From Streptomyces camponoticapitis (GTDB taxonomy: Bacteria > Actinomycetota > Actinomycetes > Streptomycetales > Streptomycetaceae), in NCBI RefSeq assembly GCF_014646115.1, contig NZ_BMMV01000014.1:40469-104468 (forward strand): 64,000 bases of DNA. The letters are read 5' to 3'. Made by a program: the position numbers and the translations under genes. Of this stretch, positions 25,154 to 34,066 are shown piece after piece; position 1 is the stretch's first letter; each line of letters begins with the position of its first letter. Under the pieces are notes generated by a model. The model made no database searches, was not told where the DNA came from, and worked only from the letters and a program-made list of their open reading frames with translations.

Positions 25154-26332
25154 TCAGCGCTCCTTGGGGGTGGCGACAGCACTGGCGGTGCTGACGGGTG
25201 TGGCGGGTTCGTATCCGCGTGCGGTCGTGGTGCGTTCGGGCGTCGCGGTGACGCGGAGGTCGGGGCCGACGCGTACCGTCTCGGTCATCCGCAGTCGCAA
25301 CGCCCGCGCGAGGGTGGTGATTCCGGCGTCGCCCAGAGCGGCGGGGCCGGCGCCCAGCAGGACGGGCGCGAGATACCCGACGACCTTGTCGACGGCCCCG
25401 GCCGCGACGAAGGCCCCGGCCAGTGTCGGGCCGCCTTCGAGGAGTACGGAGCGCACGCCGCGCGCGTGCAGATCGGCGAGCAGCGCGGGGACGGAGAGGC
25501 CCCGTCCGGCGCGCGGCAGCCGTGCGACGTCCACCGGTTCCCCGCCCGGCCCCGCGGCCTTGAGGTGGGTGGTGTCGGCGTCCTCGGCGACGGCGATCAG
25601 CGTGGGCGCGGCACCGTCCAGGACGCGTGCTCCCGGCCGTACGGCGGTGGCCCCGGTGTCGACGACGACCCGCAGCGGCTGGACCGCGCCGGCGATGTCG
25701 CGGACCGCGAGGTGCGGGTCGTCGGCGCGCACGGTGCCCGAGCCGACGACGACGGCGTCGGCCTCGGCGCGGAGCCGGTGGACGTCGGCGCGGGACTCGG
25801 CGGAGGTGATCCAGCGGCTGGTGGCGTCGGCCGCCGCGATCCGGCCGTCGAGCGTGGCGGCGTACTTCCACAGGACGTAGGGACGGCCGAGCCGTACGGA
25901 GGTGAGCCAGGCCGCGTTGCCCGCCTCGGCCTCTTCGGCGAGCAGCCCCCGCTCGACGCGGACACTGGCCGCCCGCAGGGTGTCGGCGCCGCCGGTGGCC
26001 TGCGGGTTCGGGTCGCCGACCGCGAACACGACGCGGGCGACGCCGGCCTTGATGAGCGCCTGGGCGCACGGGCCGGTGCGGCCCGTGTGGTTGCACGGTT
26101 CGAGGGTGACGTAGGCGGTGCCGCCCGCGGCCCGGTCGCCGGCCTCGCGCAGGGCGTGGATCTCGGCGTGCGGACCGCCGGCCCGCTGGTGGTGTCCCTC
26201 GCCGGCGAGCTCTCCGGCGGCATCGAGGATCACGCATCCGACGACCGGATTGGGGCTGGTGGCGCCGAGAGCGCGGGCGGCGAGCGTGATGGCTCGACGC
26301 ATGGCGTCCGTGTCGGCCGTGGTGGTGGCCAC
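25154..26332 (-). CDS. ribD: Bifunctional riboflavin deaminase-reductase
   Basis: This 392-residue protein carries out deamination and reduction of the first pyrimidine intermediate of riboflavin synthesis. The N-terminal deaminase has the zinc motif HAEIHAL near residue 53 and EPCNHTGRTGPC near 78. The C-terminal RibD_C reductase includes WKYAATLDGRIA near 153 and VLLEGGPTLAGAF near 300. The GTG at 26330-26332 is chosen because AGGAGG lies six bases upstream; an ATG 69 bp earlier would place residues in the riboswitch expression platform. It is the first gene of the operon behind the FMN riboswitch. Confidence 0.94.
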   Translation of the reverse strand: MATTTADTDAMRRAITLAARALGATSPNPVVGCVILDAAGELAGEGHHQRAGGPHAEIHALREAGDRAAGGTAYVTLEPCNHTGRTGPCAQALIKAGVARVVFAVGDPNPQATGGADTLRAASVRVERGLLAEEAEAGNAAWLTSVRLGRPYVLWKYAATLDGRIAAADATSRWITSAESRADVHRLRAEADAVVVGSGTVRADDPHLAVRDIAGAVQPLRVVVDTGATAVRPGARVLDGAAPTLIAVAEDADTTHLKAAGPGGEPVDVARLPRAGRGLSVPALLADLHARGVRSVLLEGGPTLAGAFVAAGAVDKVVGYLAPVLLGAGPAALGDAGITTLARALRLRMTETVRVGPDLRVTATPERTTTARGYEPATPVSTASAVATPKER

Positions 26333-26480
26333 CGGGTCCTCCTGCCTCTGGGGCACGGACTCCGGGGCCTGTCGATGACGACAGAGAAACGGGAAACGCA
26401 CACGGGAACGCCGGGACCGAGGATACGAATCGTCCGAGGACGATCCGCCGACGGCGGCATACCTGTGACGGCCCGCCGCG

Positions 26481-26602
26481 CACTGCCTCCCATCCGGACT
26501 TTCACCGTCGGTCCAGGAGTTTCACCTGGTCAACCGGCCGCTGGAAGCGGTCGGGTCGCGGACTGTAACCGCCGGTTCGGAATTGCACCGACCCCGGAGT
26601 GC
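26481..26602 (-). promoter_or_regulatory. FMN riboswitch (RFN element)
   Basis: On the minus strand the conserved core is recognisable: GGGGTCGGTGCAATTCCGAA, then CCGGCGGT, AGTCCGCGAC, GGTTGACCAGGTGAAACTCC and GACGGTGAAAGTCCGGATGG ending GAGGCAGTG. It lies about 150 nt ahead of ribD. FMN binding should lower expression of the ribD-ribE-ribM-ribBA-ribH operon, most likely by hiding the ribD ribosome binding site or by termination in the intervening segment. Confidence 0.97.
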
Positions 26603-26791
26603 GCTGCTGCTGGTACGGAACCAGTGTGCCACGCCTGATCGCCGGCCATCGGGGGGTGGTGTGTGCGGTGGCTCACAGAGGGTGGCGGACGGCAGAGCCG
26701 GCGCCTGTTCCGGATACGGTCCGGGCGCCGGGCGGTCACGGGTTCGCACCCTGTCGTCTCCCGGTGTGTCACACGCTGGCAGGCTTGGGCC

Positions 26792-27538
26792 ATGGCAACA
26801 ATCCTCGTGACCGGTGGTACGGGAACTCTCGGCAGACAGGTCGTGGACCGGCTGCGCACGGACGAGCACAACGTCCGGGTGCTGAGCCGCAGTTCACAGC
26901 CGTACGCCGTCGATCTGCGCGACGACGACAGCAGGGGGCTGGACGAGGCTCTGAAGGGTGTGGACGTGATCGTCCACTGCGCGTCCTCACCGCGCGGTGG
27001 TGACGACAGGGCGGCGGCGCATCTGGTGGAGGCGGCCGTCCGGGCGCGGATTCCGCATCTCGTGCACATCTCGATCGTCGGGGTCGACCGATTGCCGCTC
27101 AATTACCACCGGACGAAGCGGATCGTCGAGCGGGTGGTCGAGGATTCAGGGCTCGGCTGGACGATTCTGCGTACGACCCAGTTCCACGATCATGTCCTGC
27201 GGATGCTGGAGGGCGCGACGAAGCTGCCGGTCGCCGCGCTGCTGCCCGCGCAGGTGAGCCTCCAGCCGATCGGCTCGGCGGAGGTCGCTTCCTGGGTGGC
27301 AGACCTGGCCACGCGCCCGCCGGCGGGGCGGGTTCCCGATCTCGGCGGTCCCGAGATCCGGACCGTGCGGGAGCTGGCCGACGCCTATCTGCGGGCGACG
27401 GGTCACAAGCGGCGGGTGGTGGCGATGCCGCTGTTCGGAAAGGCGTACGCGGGGTACCGCCAGGGACATCAGCTGACGCCCGAACGGGCCGTGGGCAAGG
27501 AGACGTTCGAGGATTTCCTCGCGACGCGGAAGTTATGA
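26792..27538 (+). CDS. SDR-type NAD(P)-binding protein
   Basis: This 248-residue Rossmann protein of the atypical short-chain dehydrogenase (NmrA/SDR-a) group has the dinucleotide loop LVTGGTGTLGRQVVDRL at residues 5-21, followed by VDVIVHCASSPRGGDD and HISIVGVDRLPLNYHRTKR. The YxxxK arrangement near residue 107 keeps the tyrosine and lysine. Family members act on quinones or sense NADPH state; the substrate is unknown. The ATG at 26792 is the first before the loop. It is transcribed divergently from the riboflavin operon, with the riboswitch in between. Confidence 0.87.
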   Translation: MATILVTGGTGTLGRQVVDRLRTDEHNVRVLSRSSQPYAVDLRDDDSRGLDEALKGVDVIVHCASSPRGGDDRAAAHLVEAAVRARIPHLVHISIVGVDRLPLNYHRTKRIVERVVEDSGLGWTILRTTQFHDHVLRMLEGATKLPVAALLPAQVSLQPIGSAEVASWVADLATRPPAGRVPDLGGPEIRTVRELADAYLRATGHKRRVVAMPLFGKAYAGYRQGHQLTPERAVGKETFEDFLATRKL

Positions 27539-27651
27539 GTGCGCGGGCCCGGGGCAGTTCGGGCGACCGGCGGACATGTGTGGTGCCGCCGAGGCGCCCT
27601 GACGGCTCGTCAGATCGGTGGACTCGGTGGGTCCAGCAGGTGGCGGGGTCG

Positions 27652-28836
27652 TCAGACCGGTGGCGCGAACAAGTCGTTCTGGGCAGCGTCCCGCGCCGTC
27701 AGCAGCGCTCCTCGCAGCACGGCCGCGCCGCCCAGGGACGTCGCCACGACCTCCGTACGGAGGGGGGACATCTCCGCCAGGCGGTCCTCGACACGTGAGG
27801 CCAGCGCCGCACCGCCCGCCTGGCCGACCTCGCCCGCCAGGACCACCCTGCCGGGGTCGAGTACGGCGCTGATGGCCGCGGCGCCGACCGCGAGCCGCGC
27901 GGCGAGGGCGTCGAGGAAGGCGTCCCCGGCCGGACCCGCCGTGAGGGCGGCTCGTACGACCGCGGCCGCCGGCGGCTCCTGGGGGCCGGCGTCGGCGAAC
28001 AGGCCGTGCCGCTCGGCGAGTTCGCAGACGGCCGCCGAGCCGGCCAGCGAGTGGAACCCCCCGTCGCAGCCGGTGGACGAGGGCAGCCCGGACGTCCCCG
28101 GCACCGGGAGGAAACCGATCTCACCGGCGCCGCCGGACGCGCCCCGCCGGACCCTGCCGTCCAGGACGAGCGCCGCGCCCACGCCGAAGCCCAGCCACAG
28201 CAGTACGAAGGTGCCCGCGCCCTGGTCGCGGGCGGCCCCGACCCGCAGTTCGGCGACGGCGGCGAGATTGGTCTCGTTCTCGACGAGGACGGTCGCGGGC
28301 AGCCGCTCCTGAAGAGCGGCGACGAGTCTTCGGTGCCAGGCGGGCACGCCGCTGGTCTCGCGGAGTTCGCCGGTCACCGGGTCGATCAGGCCGGGCGCGC
28401 CGATGCCGACGCTGTGCAGCCGTACGGCGCCCGCCTCGCGGGCCGTACGTTCCAGCAGGGCCGCCGCGCCCTCGACGGCCGGTTCGATGCCGGTGTCACT
28501 TCCTATGGGCAGTACGGCCTCGGCGAGGGTCACCCCGAGGAGATCGCTGACCACGACGGCGACGCTCTGCGTGCGTACGTCGAGCGCGGCGAGATGCGCC
28601 CGGTCGGCGACGAGCCCGTACAGCCGCGCGTTGGGGCCGCGGCGCGCGCCGCCCGTCTCACCGACGATCCTGACCAGGCCGGAGCCTTGCAGCCGCTCCA
28701 CGAGGTCGGCGACCGTGGGCCGGGAGAGCCCGGTGAGTGTTTTGAGCTGTCCCGCCGTCAACGGGCCTTCTTCCTGGAGCAGTTCCAGGGCGAGGCGGTC
28801 GTTGATGGCCCGTGCCGTGCTCGGAGATGCGGCCAT
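27652..28836 (-). CDS. ROK family transcriptional regulator
   Basis: This 394-residue regulator has an N-terminal winged helix (LTAGQLKTLTGLSRPTVADLVERL, residues about 25-48) and a ROK sugar-kinase-like domain (FVLLWLGFGVGAALVLDGRV, GASGGAGEIGFLPV). The usual ROK zinc motif CxCGxxGCxE is degenerate here: the region reads STGCDGGFHSLAG with one cysteine, so zinc binding is doubtful. It is transcribed divergently from an MFS transporter, with a dyad between them, suggesting local control of sugar-like substrate transport. GGAAGG precedes the ATG. Confidence 0.9.
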   Translation of the reverse strand: MAASPSTARAINDRLALELLQEEGPLTAGQLKTLTGLSRPTVADLVERLQGSGLVRIVGETGGARRGPNARLYGLVADRAHLAALDVRTQSVAVVVSDLLGVTLAEAVLPIGSDTGIEPAVEGAAALLERTAREAGAVRLHSVGIGAPGLIDPVTGELRETSGVPAWHRRLVAALQERLPATVLVENETNLAAVAELRVGAARDQGAGTFVLLWLGFGVGAALVLDGRVRRGASGGAGEIGFLPVPGTSGLPSSTGCDGGFHSLAGSAAVCELAERHGLFADAGPQEPPAAAVVRAALTAGPAGDAFLDALAARLAVGAAAISAVLDPGRVVLAGEVGQAGGAALASRVEDRLAEMSPLRTEVVATSLGGAAVLRGALLTARDAAQNDLFAPPV

Positions 28837-28891
28837 ACCTGGATCCTTCCAGACGTCCGTGGGGTTCTTGCGACCGGTGTCGTCTATTTAT

Positions 28892-28910
28892 CTAGCAGGG
28901 TTCCTGATAG
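28892..28910. promoter_or_regulatory. Inverted-repeat operator between ROK and MFS genes
   Basis: CTAGCAGG-GTT-CCTGATAG forms an imperfect dyad (7 of 8 positions) within an AT-rich patch, 56 bp before the ROK start and 58 bp before the MFS start. It is a likely ROK operator. Confidence 0.6.
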
Positions 28911-28967
28911 TTTACTGCCGCACTGTTGGACAGGCGTCGCCGCGCCGCAGGGGGAGGACGAGACGGA

Positions 28968-30188
28968 ATGACGACTGGACCACCGGTCTTCGACAAGCGA
29001 CGGCTGCGACAGGCACGGTTCGCCGTGGCCGCCGTCTTCCTCGTGCACGGATCCGTCGCCGGCAGTTTCGCGACCCGTATCCCCTGGATCCAGGACCACG
29101 CGTCCCTGAGCGCCGGGCAGTTGGGCCTCGCGCTCGCCTTCCCTGCCATCGGCGCGTCGGTGGCGATGCCGCTGGCCGGCACGGTGAGCCACCGGTTCGG
29201 CGCGCGTACGGCGCTGCGCGGACTGCTCGCGCTCTGGACGCTCTCCCTCACCCTGCCCGCGCTCGCCCCCAATCTGGTGACGCTCTGTCTGGCGCTCTTC
29301 GTCTACGGCGCCACCTCGGGCATGTCGGACGTGGCGATGAACGCCCTCGGTGTGGAGATCGAGAACCGCCTCGACAAGTCGATCATGTCCAGCCTGCACG
29401 GCATGTGGAGCTCGGGCGCGCTGCTCGGCTCCGCCGGCGGCACGCTCGCCGCCCATATGGACAGCGACGCGCGCGTGCACCATCTGATCGCGGCCACCGT
29501 GCTCACCATCGCGGGCCTGATCGCCTGCCGGTGGGTGCTCGATCTGCGCAGCGAGCCGGACGCCGAGCCGCCGCCGCGCTTCGCCCTGCCCCCGAAGTCC
29601 GCGCTGCTCATCGGCGCGGTCGGATTCTGCGCGGTCTTCGCCGAGGGAGCGAGCCTCGACTGGTCGGCGGTCTATCTGGAGGACGTCCTGGACACCTCCC
29701 CCGGCCTCGCCGCCGCCTCCACGACGGCCTTCGCGCTCACCATGGCCATCGCACGGCTGCTCGGCGACCGGGTCATCGACCGCTTCGGCGCCGTACCCTG
29801 CGTCAGGGTCGGCGGTGTCTCCGCCACCCTCGGCGGTCTGCTGGTGGTCGTCGCGCCCGATCCGCTGGTCGCCATGGGCGGGTTCGCCCTCGTGGGGCTG
29901 GGTGTGGCGGTGGTCGTACCGCTGGCCTTCGCCGCCGCCGGGCGCAGCGGCCCCAATCCGAGCCAGGCCATCGCGGGCGTAGCGACCATCACGTACACCT
30001 CGGGCCTGATCGCCCCCTCGGCGATCGGCGCGGTGGCCGACGCGTCGTCCCTGGTCGTCTCGTTCGGTCTGGTGACCGTGCTGGCCTTCGGTCTGGTGCT
30101 GGGGGCAAGTGTGCTGAAGACCGGGGACCGGCGTACGGCTCCGGAGGCCGGGGCACCGGCGCCCGCGCCCTCCATACAGAAGGACTGA
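28968..30188 (+). CDS. MFS transporter
   Basis: This 406-residue membrane protein has about twelve hydrophobic segments and the MFS loop-2 region SHRFGARTALRG near residue 75. A second-half counterpart GDRVIDRFGAVPCVRVGG lies near 265. It resembles the FucP/YbjJ-like group of sugar or drug transporters. The ATG at 28968 is preferred over one 42 bp upstream because GAGGACGAGACGGA precedes it. Divergence from the ROK regulator suggests a sugar or amino-sugar substrate, an inference only. A strong bidirectional terminator follows. Confidence 0.9.
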   Translation: MTTGPPVFDKRRLRQARFAVAAVFLVHGSVAGSFATRIPWIQDHASLSAGQLGLALAFPAIGASVAMPLAGTVSHRFGARTALRGLLALWTLSLTLPALAPNLVTLCLALFVYGATSGMSDVAMNALGVEIENRLDKSIMSSLHGMWSSGALLGSAGGTLAAHMDSDARVHHLIAATVLTIAGLIACRWVLDLRSEPDAEPPPRFALPPKSALLIGAVGFCAVFAEGASLDWSAVYLEDVLDTSPGLAAASTTAFALTMAIARLLGDRVIDRFGAVPCVRVGGVSATLGGLLVVVAPDPLVAMGGFALVGLGVAVVVPLAFAAAGRSGPNPSQAIAGVATITYTSGLIAPSAIGAVADASSLVVSFGLVTVLAFGLVLGASVLKTGDRRTAPEAGAPAPAPSIQKD

Positions 30189-30221
30189 CGCGGCGCGGGC
30201 AGCGTCGCGCCACGCGCGCCT

Positions 30222-30254
30222 TCGCCGGACGGGCTCCCGGCCCGTCCGGCGAAT
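30222..30254. terminator. Bidirectional terminator between MFS and alginate-lyase-like genes
   Basis: A perfect 14-bp stem (arms 30222-30235 and 30241-30254) with loop TCCCG lies between two convergent genes. Confidence 0.9.
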
Positions 30255-30262
30255 CCGTCGGC

Positions 30263-31609
30263 TCAGGGCGCGATCGAGTCGAGCTGCTCGGCGGCGGGCC
30301 GCAGCGCCCAGAGGTCGCCCAGGGGCGGCTCCTCCAGCCGGGGCACGGCCGCCCGCGCCTTCCGGTTTCCGGCGTCGGCCGCCGCCTGGACGATGTCGCT
30401 CGCCGCGTACCGGTAGAACTCCAGCTCCGGATGGGGCCACGGGGTGCTCGCGGTCGCGGCCGGCAGCAGATACTCGACGGCCTTGAACAGGCTCTGGCCC
30501 TCCGGCCCCCGGTGGTCCCAGAGGTTCACCCCGACGTGCCTGCCGATGTCGGCGAGCCGGGTGTAGGCGACGAGCGAGAACGTCGAGTAGTGCCAGCTGC
30601 GCGTACGGGCCAGCTCCTGCGGCTGGGTGCCGTCGCCCTCGATCTGGGCGTCGACCCGCTTGGCCCGCGCCTCCTCGACCACCTGGCGGGCGAGTGCCCT
30701 GTCACCGGTGGCGAGGGCGAGACCGGCGACCTGCATGTCCATGAAGGTGCCGTGGTTGTTCTCGGCGGCCGACTCCTCCTTGCCGAAGGGGGAGTCGACG
30801 AGCCAGTCGAGGAAGTCCTCGTTCCAGGCGCGCATTCCGGCGCGGTCGGCCTTGGTCCAGCCGGGGGCGCCCGTCTCCAGGATCGCGAGCGCGTCGAGCA
30901 CGCTCGTGTACTGCTGGGAGAAGTCGATGATACCGATCGCGCGCCCGTCGTACTTGCACGGGATGAACTGCCCGTGGTTGAGATTCGGGTTCATCCGCGT
31001 CGCCGGGTCGACGAACCAGGTGCGCAGGATGTCGGCGGCGTGCGTCGCGTACTTCTTCTCGCCCGTGTAGTACCAGGCGAGGCTCAGGGCGGTGGTGGAG
31101 TTGAAGACCTTCCCGATGTCGGGGCGGTCGGTGCCCGTGTCGACCTCGGGGTTGCGCTCGCCGTCACGCTGGACGTACGGGCAGCCCCAGGGGTTCTCCT
31201 CGGTCTTGGGCTGGGACGGCCACCAGTAAGGGGCCTGGCTGAGGTAGTCGTGGGGGTCGCCGCTGGGCGCGGGCTTCGGTTTGTCGGTGACGGTCCAGGG
31301 GCCCTGTTTCAGCCAGGTGTCGGCGGTGGCGGTGAGTTGGCTCACCGTACGGCGCAACTCCCGGTCCCCGGCGTCCAGTCGGGCCTTGGCCTGGCGCATC
31401 CGCGACCCGTCGATGACGACGGTCGCCGGGACCCGGCCCTTCCCGGCCTGTGCCGCTCCGGCCTGGGCCTCTCCGGCCTGGGCCTCTCCGGCCTGGGCGG
31501 CGGGGCCGGGATCCACGGCGGAGGAGGACGATACGGGTACGAGGACCGCGGCCAGGGCCGCCGAGGCGGTGAGCAGGGCGCCGAGACGCCGTCGGGTTCT
31601 GCTCCTCAT
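30263..31609 (-). CDS. Secreted alginate-lyase-family protein
   Basis: This is a 448-residue secreted protein. A Sec signal spans about residues 1-32 (RRLGALLTASAALAAVLVPV). A low-complexity linker of QAGEA units follows, and then the all-helical alginate_lyase domain (Pfam PF05426 type) from about residue 65. Characteristic stretches are YWWPSQPKTEENPWGCPYVQ, NNHGTFMDMQVAGLALATGD with the likely catalytic Asn-His, and RSWHYSTFSLVAYTRLADIG. The family cleaves polyuronates by beta-elimination, but streptomycete members may act on other polymers. GGAG precedes the ATG. The single gene is followed by a terminator. Confidence 0.88.
   Translation of the reverse strand: MRSRTRRRLGALLTASAALAAVLVPVSSSSAVDPGPAAQAGEAQAGEAQAGAAQAGKGRVPATVVIDGSRMRQAKARLDAGDRELRRTVSQLTATADTWLKQGPWTVTDKPKPAPSGDPHDYLSQAPYWWPSQPKTEENPWGCPYVQRDGERNPEVDTGTDRPDIGKVFNSTTALSLAWYYTGEKKYATHAADILRTWFVDPATRMNPNLNHGQFIPCKYDGRAIGIIDFSQQYTSVLDALAILETGAPGWTKADRAGMRAWNEDFLDWLVDSPFGKEESAAENNHGTFMDMQVAGLALATGDRALARQVVEEARAKRVDAQIEGDGTQPQELARTRSWHYSTFSLVAYTRLADIGRHVGVNLWDHRGPEGQSLFKAVEYLLPAATASTPWPHPELEFYRYAASDIVQAAADAGNRKARAAVPRLEEPPLGDLWALRPAAEQLDSIAP
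31441..31500 (-). repeat. 15-bp tandem repeats encoding AQAGE units
   Basis: Four 15-bp units occupy 31441-31500. Those at 31456-31470 and 31471-31485 are identical (CTCCGGCCTGGGCCT), and the outer ones carry a few changes. They encode the Gln-Ala-Gly-Glu linker of the secreted lyase and can change length in frame. Confidence 0.9.
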
Positions 31610-31629
31610 CGAGCACTCCCATCATGTAT

Positions 31630-31644
31630 GTGAATATCGTTCAC
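31630..31644. promoter_or_regulatory. Dyad GTGAATATCGTTCAC upstream of the lyase gene
   Basis: A 5-bp inverted repeat GTGAA/TTCAC with a 5-bp AT-rich centre lies 21 bp before the lyase start codon, in one of the few AT-rich patches nearby. This spacing suits GntR- or LacI-type regulators, though no such gene is adjacent. Confidence 0.4.
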
Positions 31645-31816
31645 GAACAAGACCGTGCGCGCTGTGAGCGTAGAGGTACCCGGCTCCAACGAACAATGCC
31701 TCGGACAGAATTCAGCGGACGGAACCTGTGGGTCCACACCCGGCCAACAGGTGGTGACAGCGGGCCCTACCATGACCTGATCTTTTCGGCGCCGGATTCG
31801 GAAGTGGAGCACCCTC

Positions 31817-33217
31817 ATGAAGCTCGGTGTGCGCTGGACCCTGCACGGCGACGGGCGAACGCCCGCGCCCGGCGCCGTGGTCCGACCGGACGAACGGCTC
31901 TCCTGGCCGCGTACGGCGGGACTTGGCGCCCAGCACGTGGTGGCGATGTTCGGCGCGTCGTTCGTCGCGCCCGTCCTGATGGGCCTCGACCCCAACCTCG
32001 CGATCATGATGTCCGGTGTCGCGACGGTCCTCTTCCTGCTCGCCACCCGCGGCCAGGTGCCCAGCTATCTCGGCTGCTCGCTCTCCTTCGTCGGAGTCGC
32101 CGCCACGATCCGGGCGTCGGGAGGCGACAGCGCCACCGTGACCGGCGCGGTCTTCGTCGTCGCCGTCGCGCTCTTCCTCTCGGGTCTGGCGGTACGGCGC
32201 TTCGGCGCCCGGATCATCCACGCCGCGATGCCGCCGGTCGTGACGGGCGCGGTCGTGATGCTCATCGGCTTCAATCTCGCGCCGGTCTCCGCCAAGACGT
32301 ACTGGCCGCAGGACCAGTGGACCGCGCTGCTGGTGATGGTGGTCACCGCGCTGGCCGTGGTCTGCCTGCGCGGCTTCTGGTCGCGTATCGCGATCTTCCT
32401 CGGGCTGCTCTTCGGCTACGCCGTCTCCTGGTTCTTCGACCGAATATTCGGCAAAATCCACTCCCCCGCGGGCGGCGCCGAGTCCGTGGACCACTGGCGC
32501 CTGGATCTCTCACTGGTCGGCAAGGCCGACTGGGTGGGGCTGCCGGACTTCCACGCGCCGAGCTTCGAGTGGTCGGCGATCCTGGTCGCCCTGCCGGTCG
32601 TGATCGCGCTGATCGCGGAGAACGCCGGGCATGTGAAGGCCGTCGGCGAGATGACCGGCGATTCGCTCGACGGCAAGCTGGGCACGGCGATCGCCGCCGA
32701 CGGCGCCGCGTCGATGCTCTCCACCGCCGTCGGCGGGCCGCCCAACACCACGTACTCCGAGAACATCGGCGTGATGGCCGCCACCCGCGTGTACTCCACC
32801 GCGGCCTACTGGGCCGCCGCCGGTTTCGCCCTGCTCTTCGGGCTCTGCCCCAAGTTCGGCGCCGTCGTGGCCGCGATCCCCGGCGGGGTGCTGGGCGGGA
32901 TCACCGTCATCCTCTACGGGATGATCGGCCTGCTCGGCGCGCAGATCTGGATCAACGCCGGGGTGGATCTGCGCAATCCGCTGAATCTGGTGCCGGCGGC
33001 CGCGGGCATCATCATCGGCGTCGGCGGGGTCACGCTGAAGTTCACCGACAGCTTCGAACTCGGCGGCATCGCCCTCGGCACGCTCGTCGTCATCGTCGGC
33101 CACCACGTGCTGCGCGCCTTCGCCCCGCCGCATCTGAAGGGTGACGGACCGCTCCTCGACTCCGGCACATCGACGTACGACAGCGGGGACGAAGGACGGG
33201 ACCGTCCCTCGTTCTGA
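31817..33217 (+). CDS. NCS2 family nucleobase permease (uracil/xanthine type)
   Basis: This 466-residue proton-coupled permease of the nucleobase-ascorbate family has 14 predicted membrane segments. Signature regions are GLGAQHVVAMFGASFVAPVL near residue 36, the substrate-site segment PVVIALIAENAGHVKAVGEM near 265 with the conserved glutamate, and the NCS2 motif VGGPPNTTYSENIGVMA near 310. Uracil or xanthine is the likely substrate; GPPNTTYSENIG is typical of uracil permeases. GGAG precedes the ATG. No regulator is adjacent. Confidence 0.93.
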   Translation: MKLGVRWTLHGDGRTPAPGAVVRPDERLSWPRTAGLGAQHVVAMFGASFVAPVLMGLDPNLAIMMSGVATVLFLLATRGQVPSYLGCSLSFVGVAATIRASGGDSATVTGAVFVVAVALFLSGLAVRRFGARIIHAAMPPVVTGAVVMLIGFNLAPVSAKTYWPQDQWTALLVMVVTALAVVCLRGFWSRIAIFLGLLFGYAVSWFFDRIFGKIHSPAGGAESVDHWRLDLSLVGKADWVGLPDFHAPSFEWSAILVALPVVIALIAENAGHVKAVGEMTGDSLDGKLGTAIAADGAASMLSTAVGGPPNTTYSENIGVMAATRVYSTAAYWAAAGFALLFGLCPKFGAVVAAIPGGVLGGITVILYGMIGLLGAQIWINAGVDLRNPLNLVPAAAGIIIGVGGVTLKFTDSFELGGIALGTLVVIVGHHVLRAFAPPHLKGDGPLLDSGTSTYDSGDEGRDRPSF

Positions 33218-33271
33218 CGAAGTCCCGCTCCCCCGGCCCCTCGCGGGCTCCCGGGCTGGGACGCTCCCCCC

Positions 33272-34009
33272 ATGGCGGAGATCCAACTGCTCGCGGCCCC
33301 ACCCGATGACGACCGGCGCCCATCCGACGACCGGCGCCCACCCGATTCCGCGTGGCAGCGCATGCACGCGCTGCGTTCGGCCTGGCCGGAGGGTGACGGC
33401 GTGGCCGTGTTCAACGGGCTCTGTCTGTCGGGCGCGGGGGACATCACGGCGTCGTACGGGGGCGGTTACCCGACGACGGCCGCCACGCGGGACGCGGCCG
33501 CGCTGCGTTCGTCGCTCGCCGAGCGGTATCTGGCGGCGGTCGACGCGGTGGACGTGGGCGGGCGGGCGCCGGCCGCCTGGCGGCCGCTCTTCCAGCACCG
33601 GCGTCATCCGGGCGTACGGCCGGCGCAGTTCGCGCTCGCGGGCGTCAACGCGCACGTGGGGCACGATCTGGCGCTCGCGGTGGTGGACCTGTGCCGGGCT
33701 CGTGGCTGCGAACCGCCCGCGCTGGAAACGGCGTTCGCACGGGTCGGCGACGCGCTCACGCTGCTCGTGGATCGCGTCGGCGAGCAGGCACCGGCCGGTC
33801 CGGACGCGGGGCGCGGGCCCGGGGTCGAGGATCCGGTGACGCACCTGCTCGGGGCCTGGAACGTGGAACGGGCCCTGGAGGCGGCCTGGTCGTCGGCGCT
33901 GGTGCTCTGGGGACTGCGTGAAGTGCCGCCGCTGGCCGAGGAGTTCAGGGAGCGGATGGACGCGGGGGTGGGGCTGGTGGGACGGTGCCTGCTCACACCG
34001 TACGGCTGA
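33272..34009 (+). CDS. DUF5995-like hypothetical protein
   Basis: This 245-residue cytoplasmic protein has the conserved segment FALAGVNAHVGHDLALAVVDL near residue 115. Its Asn-His-His pattern is typical of the DUF5995 family, whose function is unknown. The N-terminus contains the duplicated stretch DDRRPSDDRRPPD. The C-terminal part (AWSSALVLWGLREVP) is helical. It follows the permease after 54 bp on the same strand and may be co-transcribed. It converges with the monooxygenase gene. No catalytic role can be assigned. Confidence 0.7.
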   Translation: MAEIQLLAAPPDDDRRPSDDRRPPDSAWQRMHALRSAWPEGDGVAVFNGLCLSGAGDITASYGGGYPTTAATRDAAALRSSLAERYLAAVDAVDVGGRAPAAWRPLFQHRRHPGVRPAQFALAGVNAHVGHDLALAVVDLCRARGCEPPALETAFARVGDALTLLVDRVGEQAPAGPDAGRGPGVEDPVTHLLGAWNVERALEAAWSSALVLWGLREVPPLAEEFRERMDAGVGLVGRCLLTPYG

Positions 34010-34066
34010 GCACTCCGGGCCCCGGGCCCTTCGCGGCGCCGGAACCGCTCACCCGCGCCGTACCGC

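Noticed and set aside
30422..30440. Minus-strand frame 28884-30440 (518 codons) overlapping the MFS gene
   Set aside because: It runs antisense to a clear transporter gene and through the bidirectional terminator; no family motif is present.
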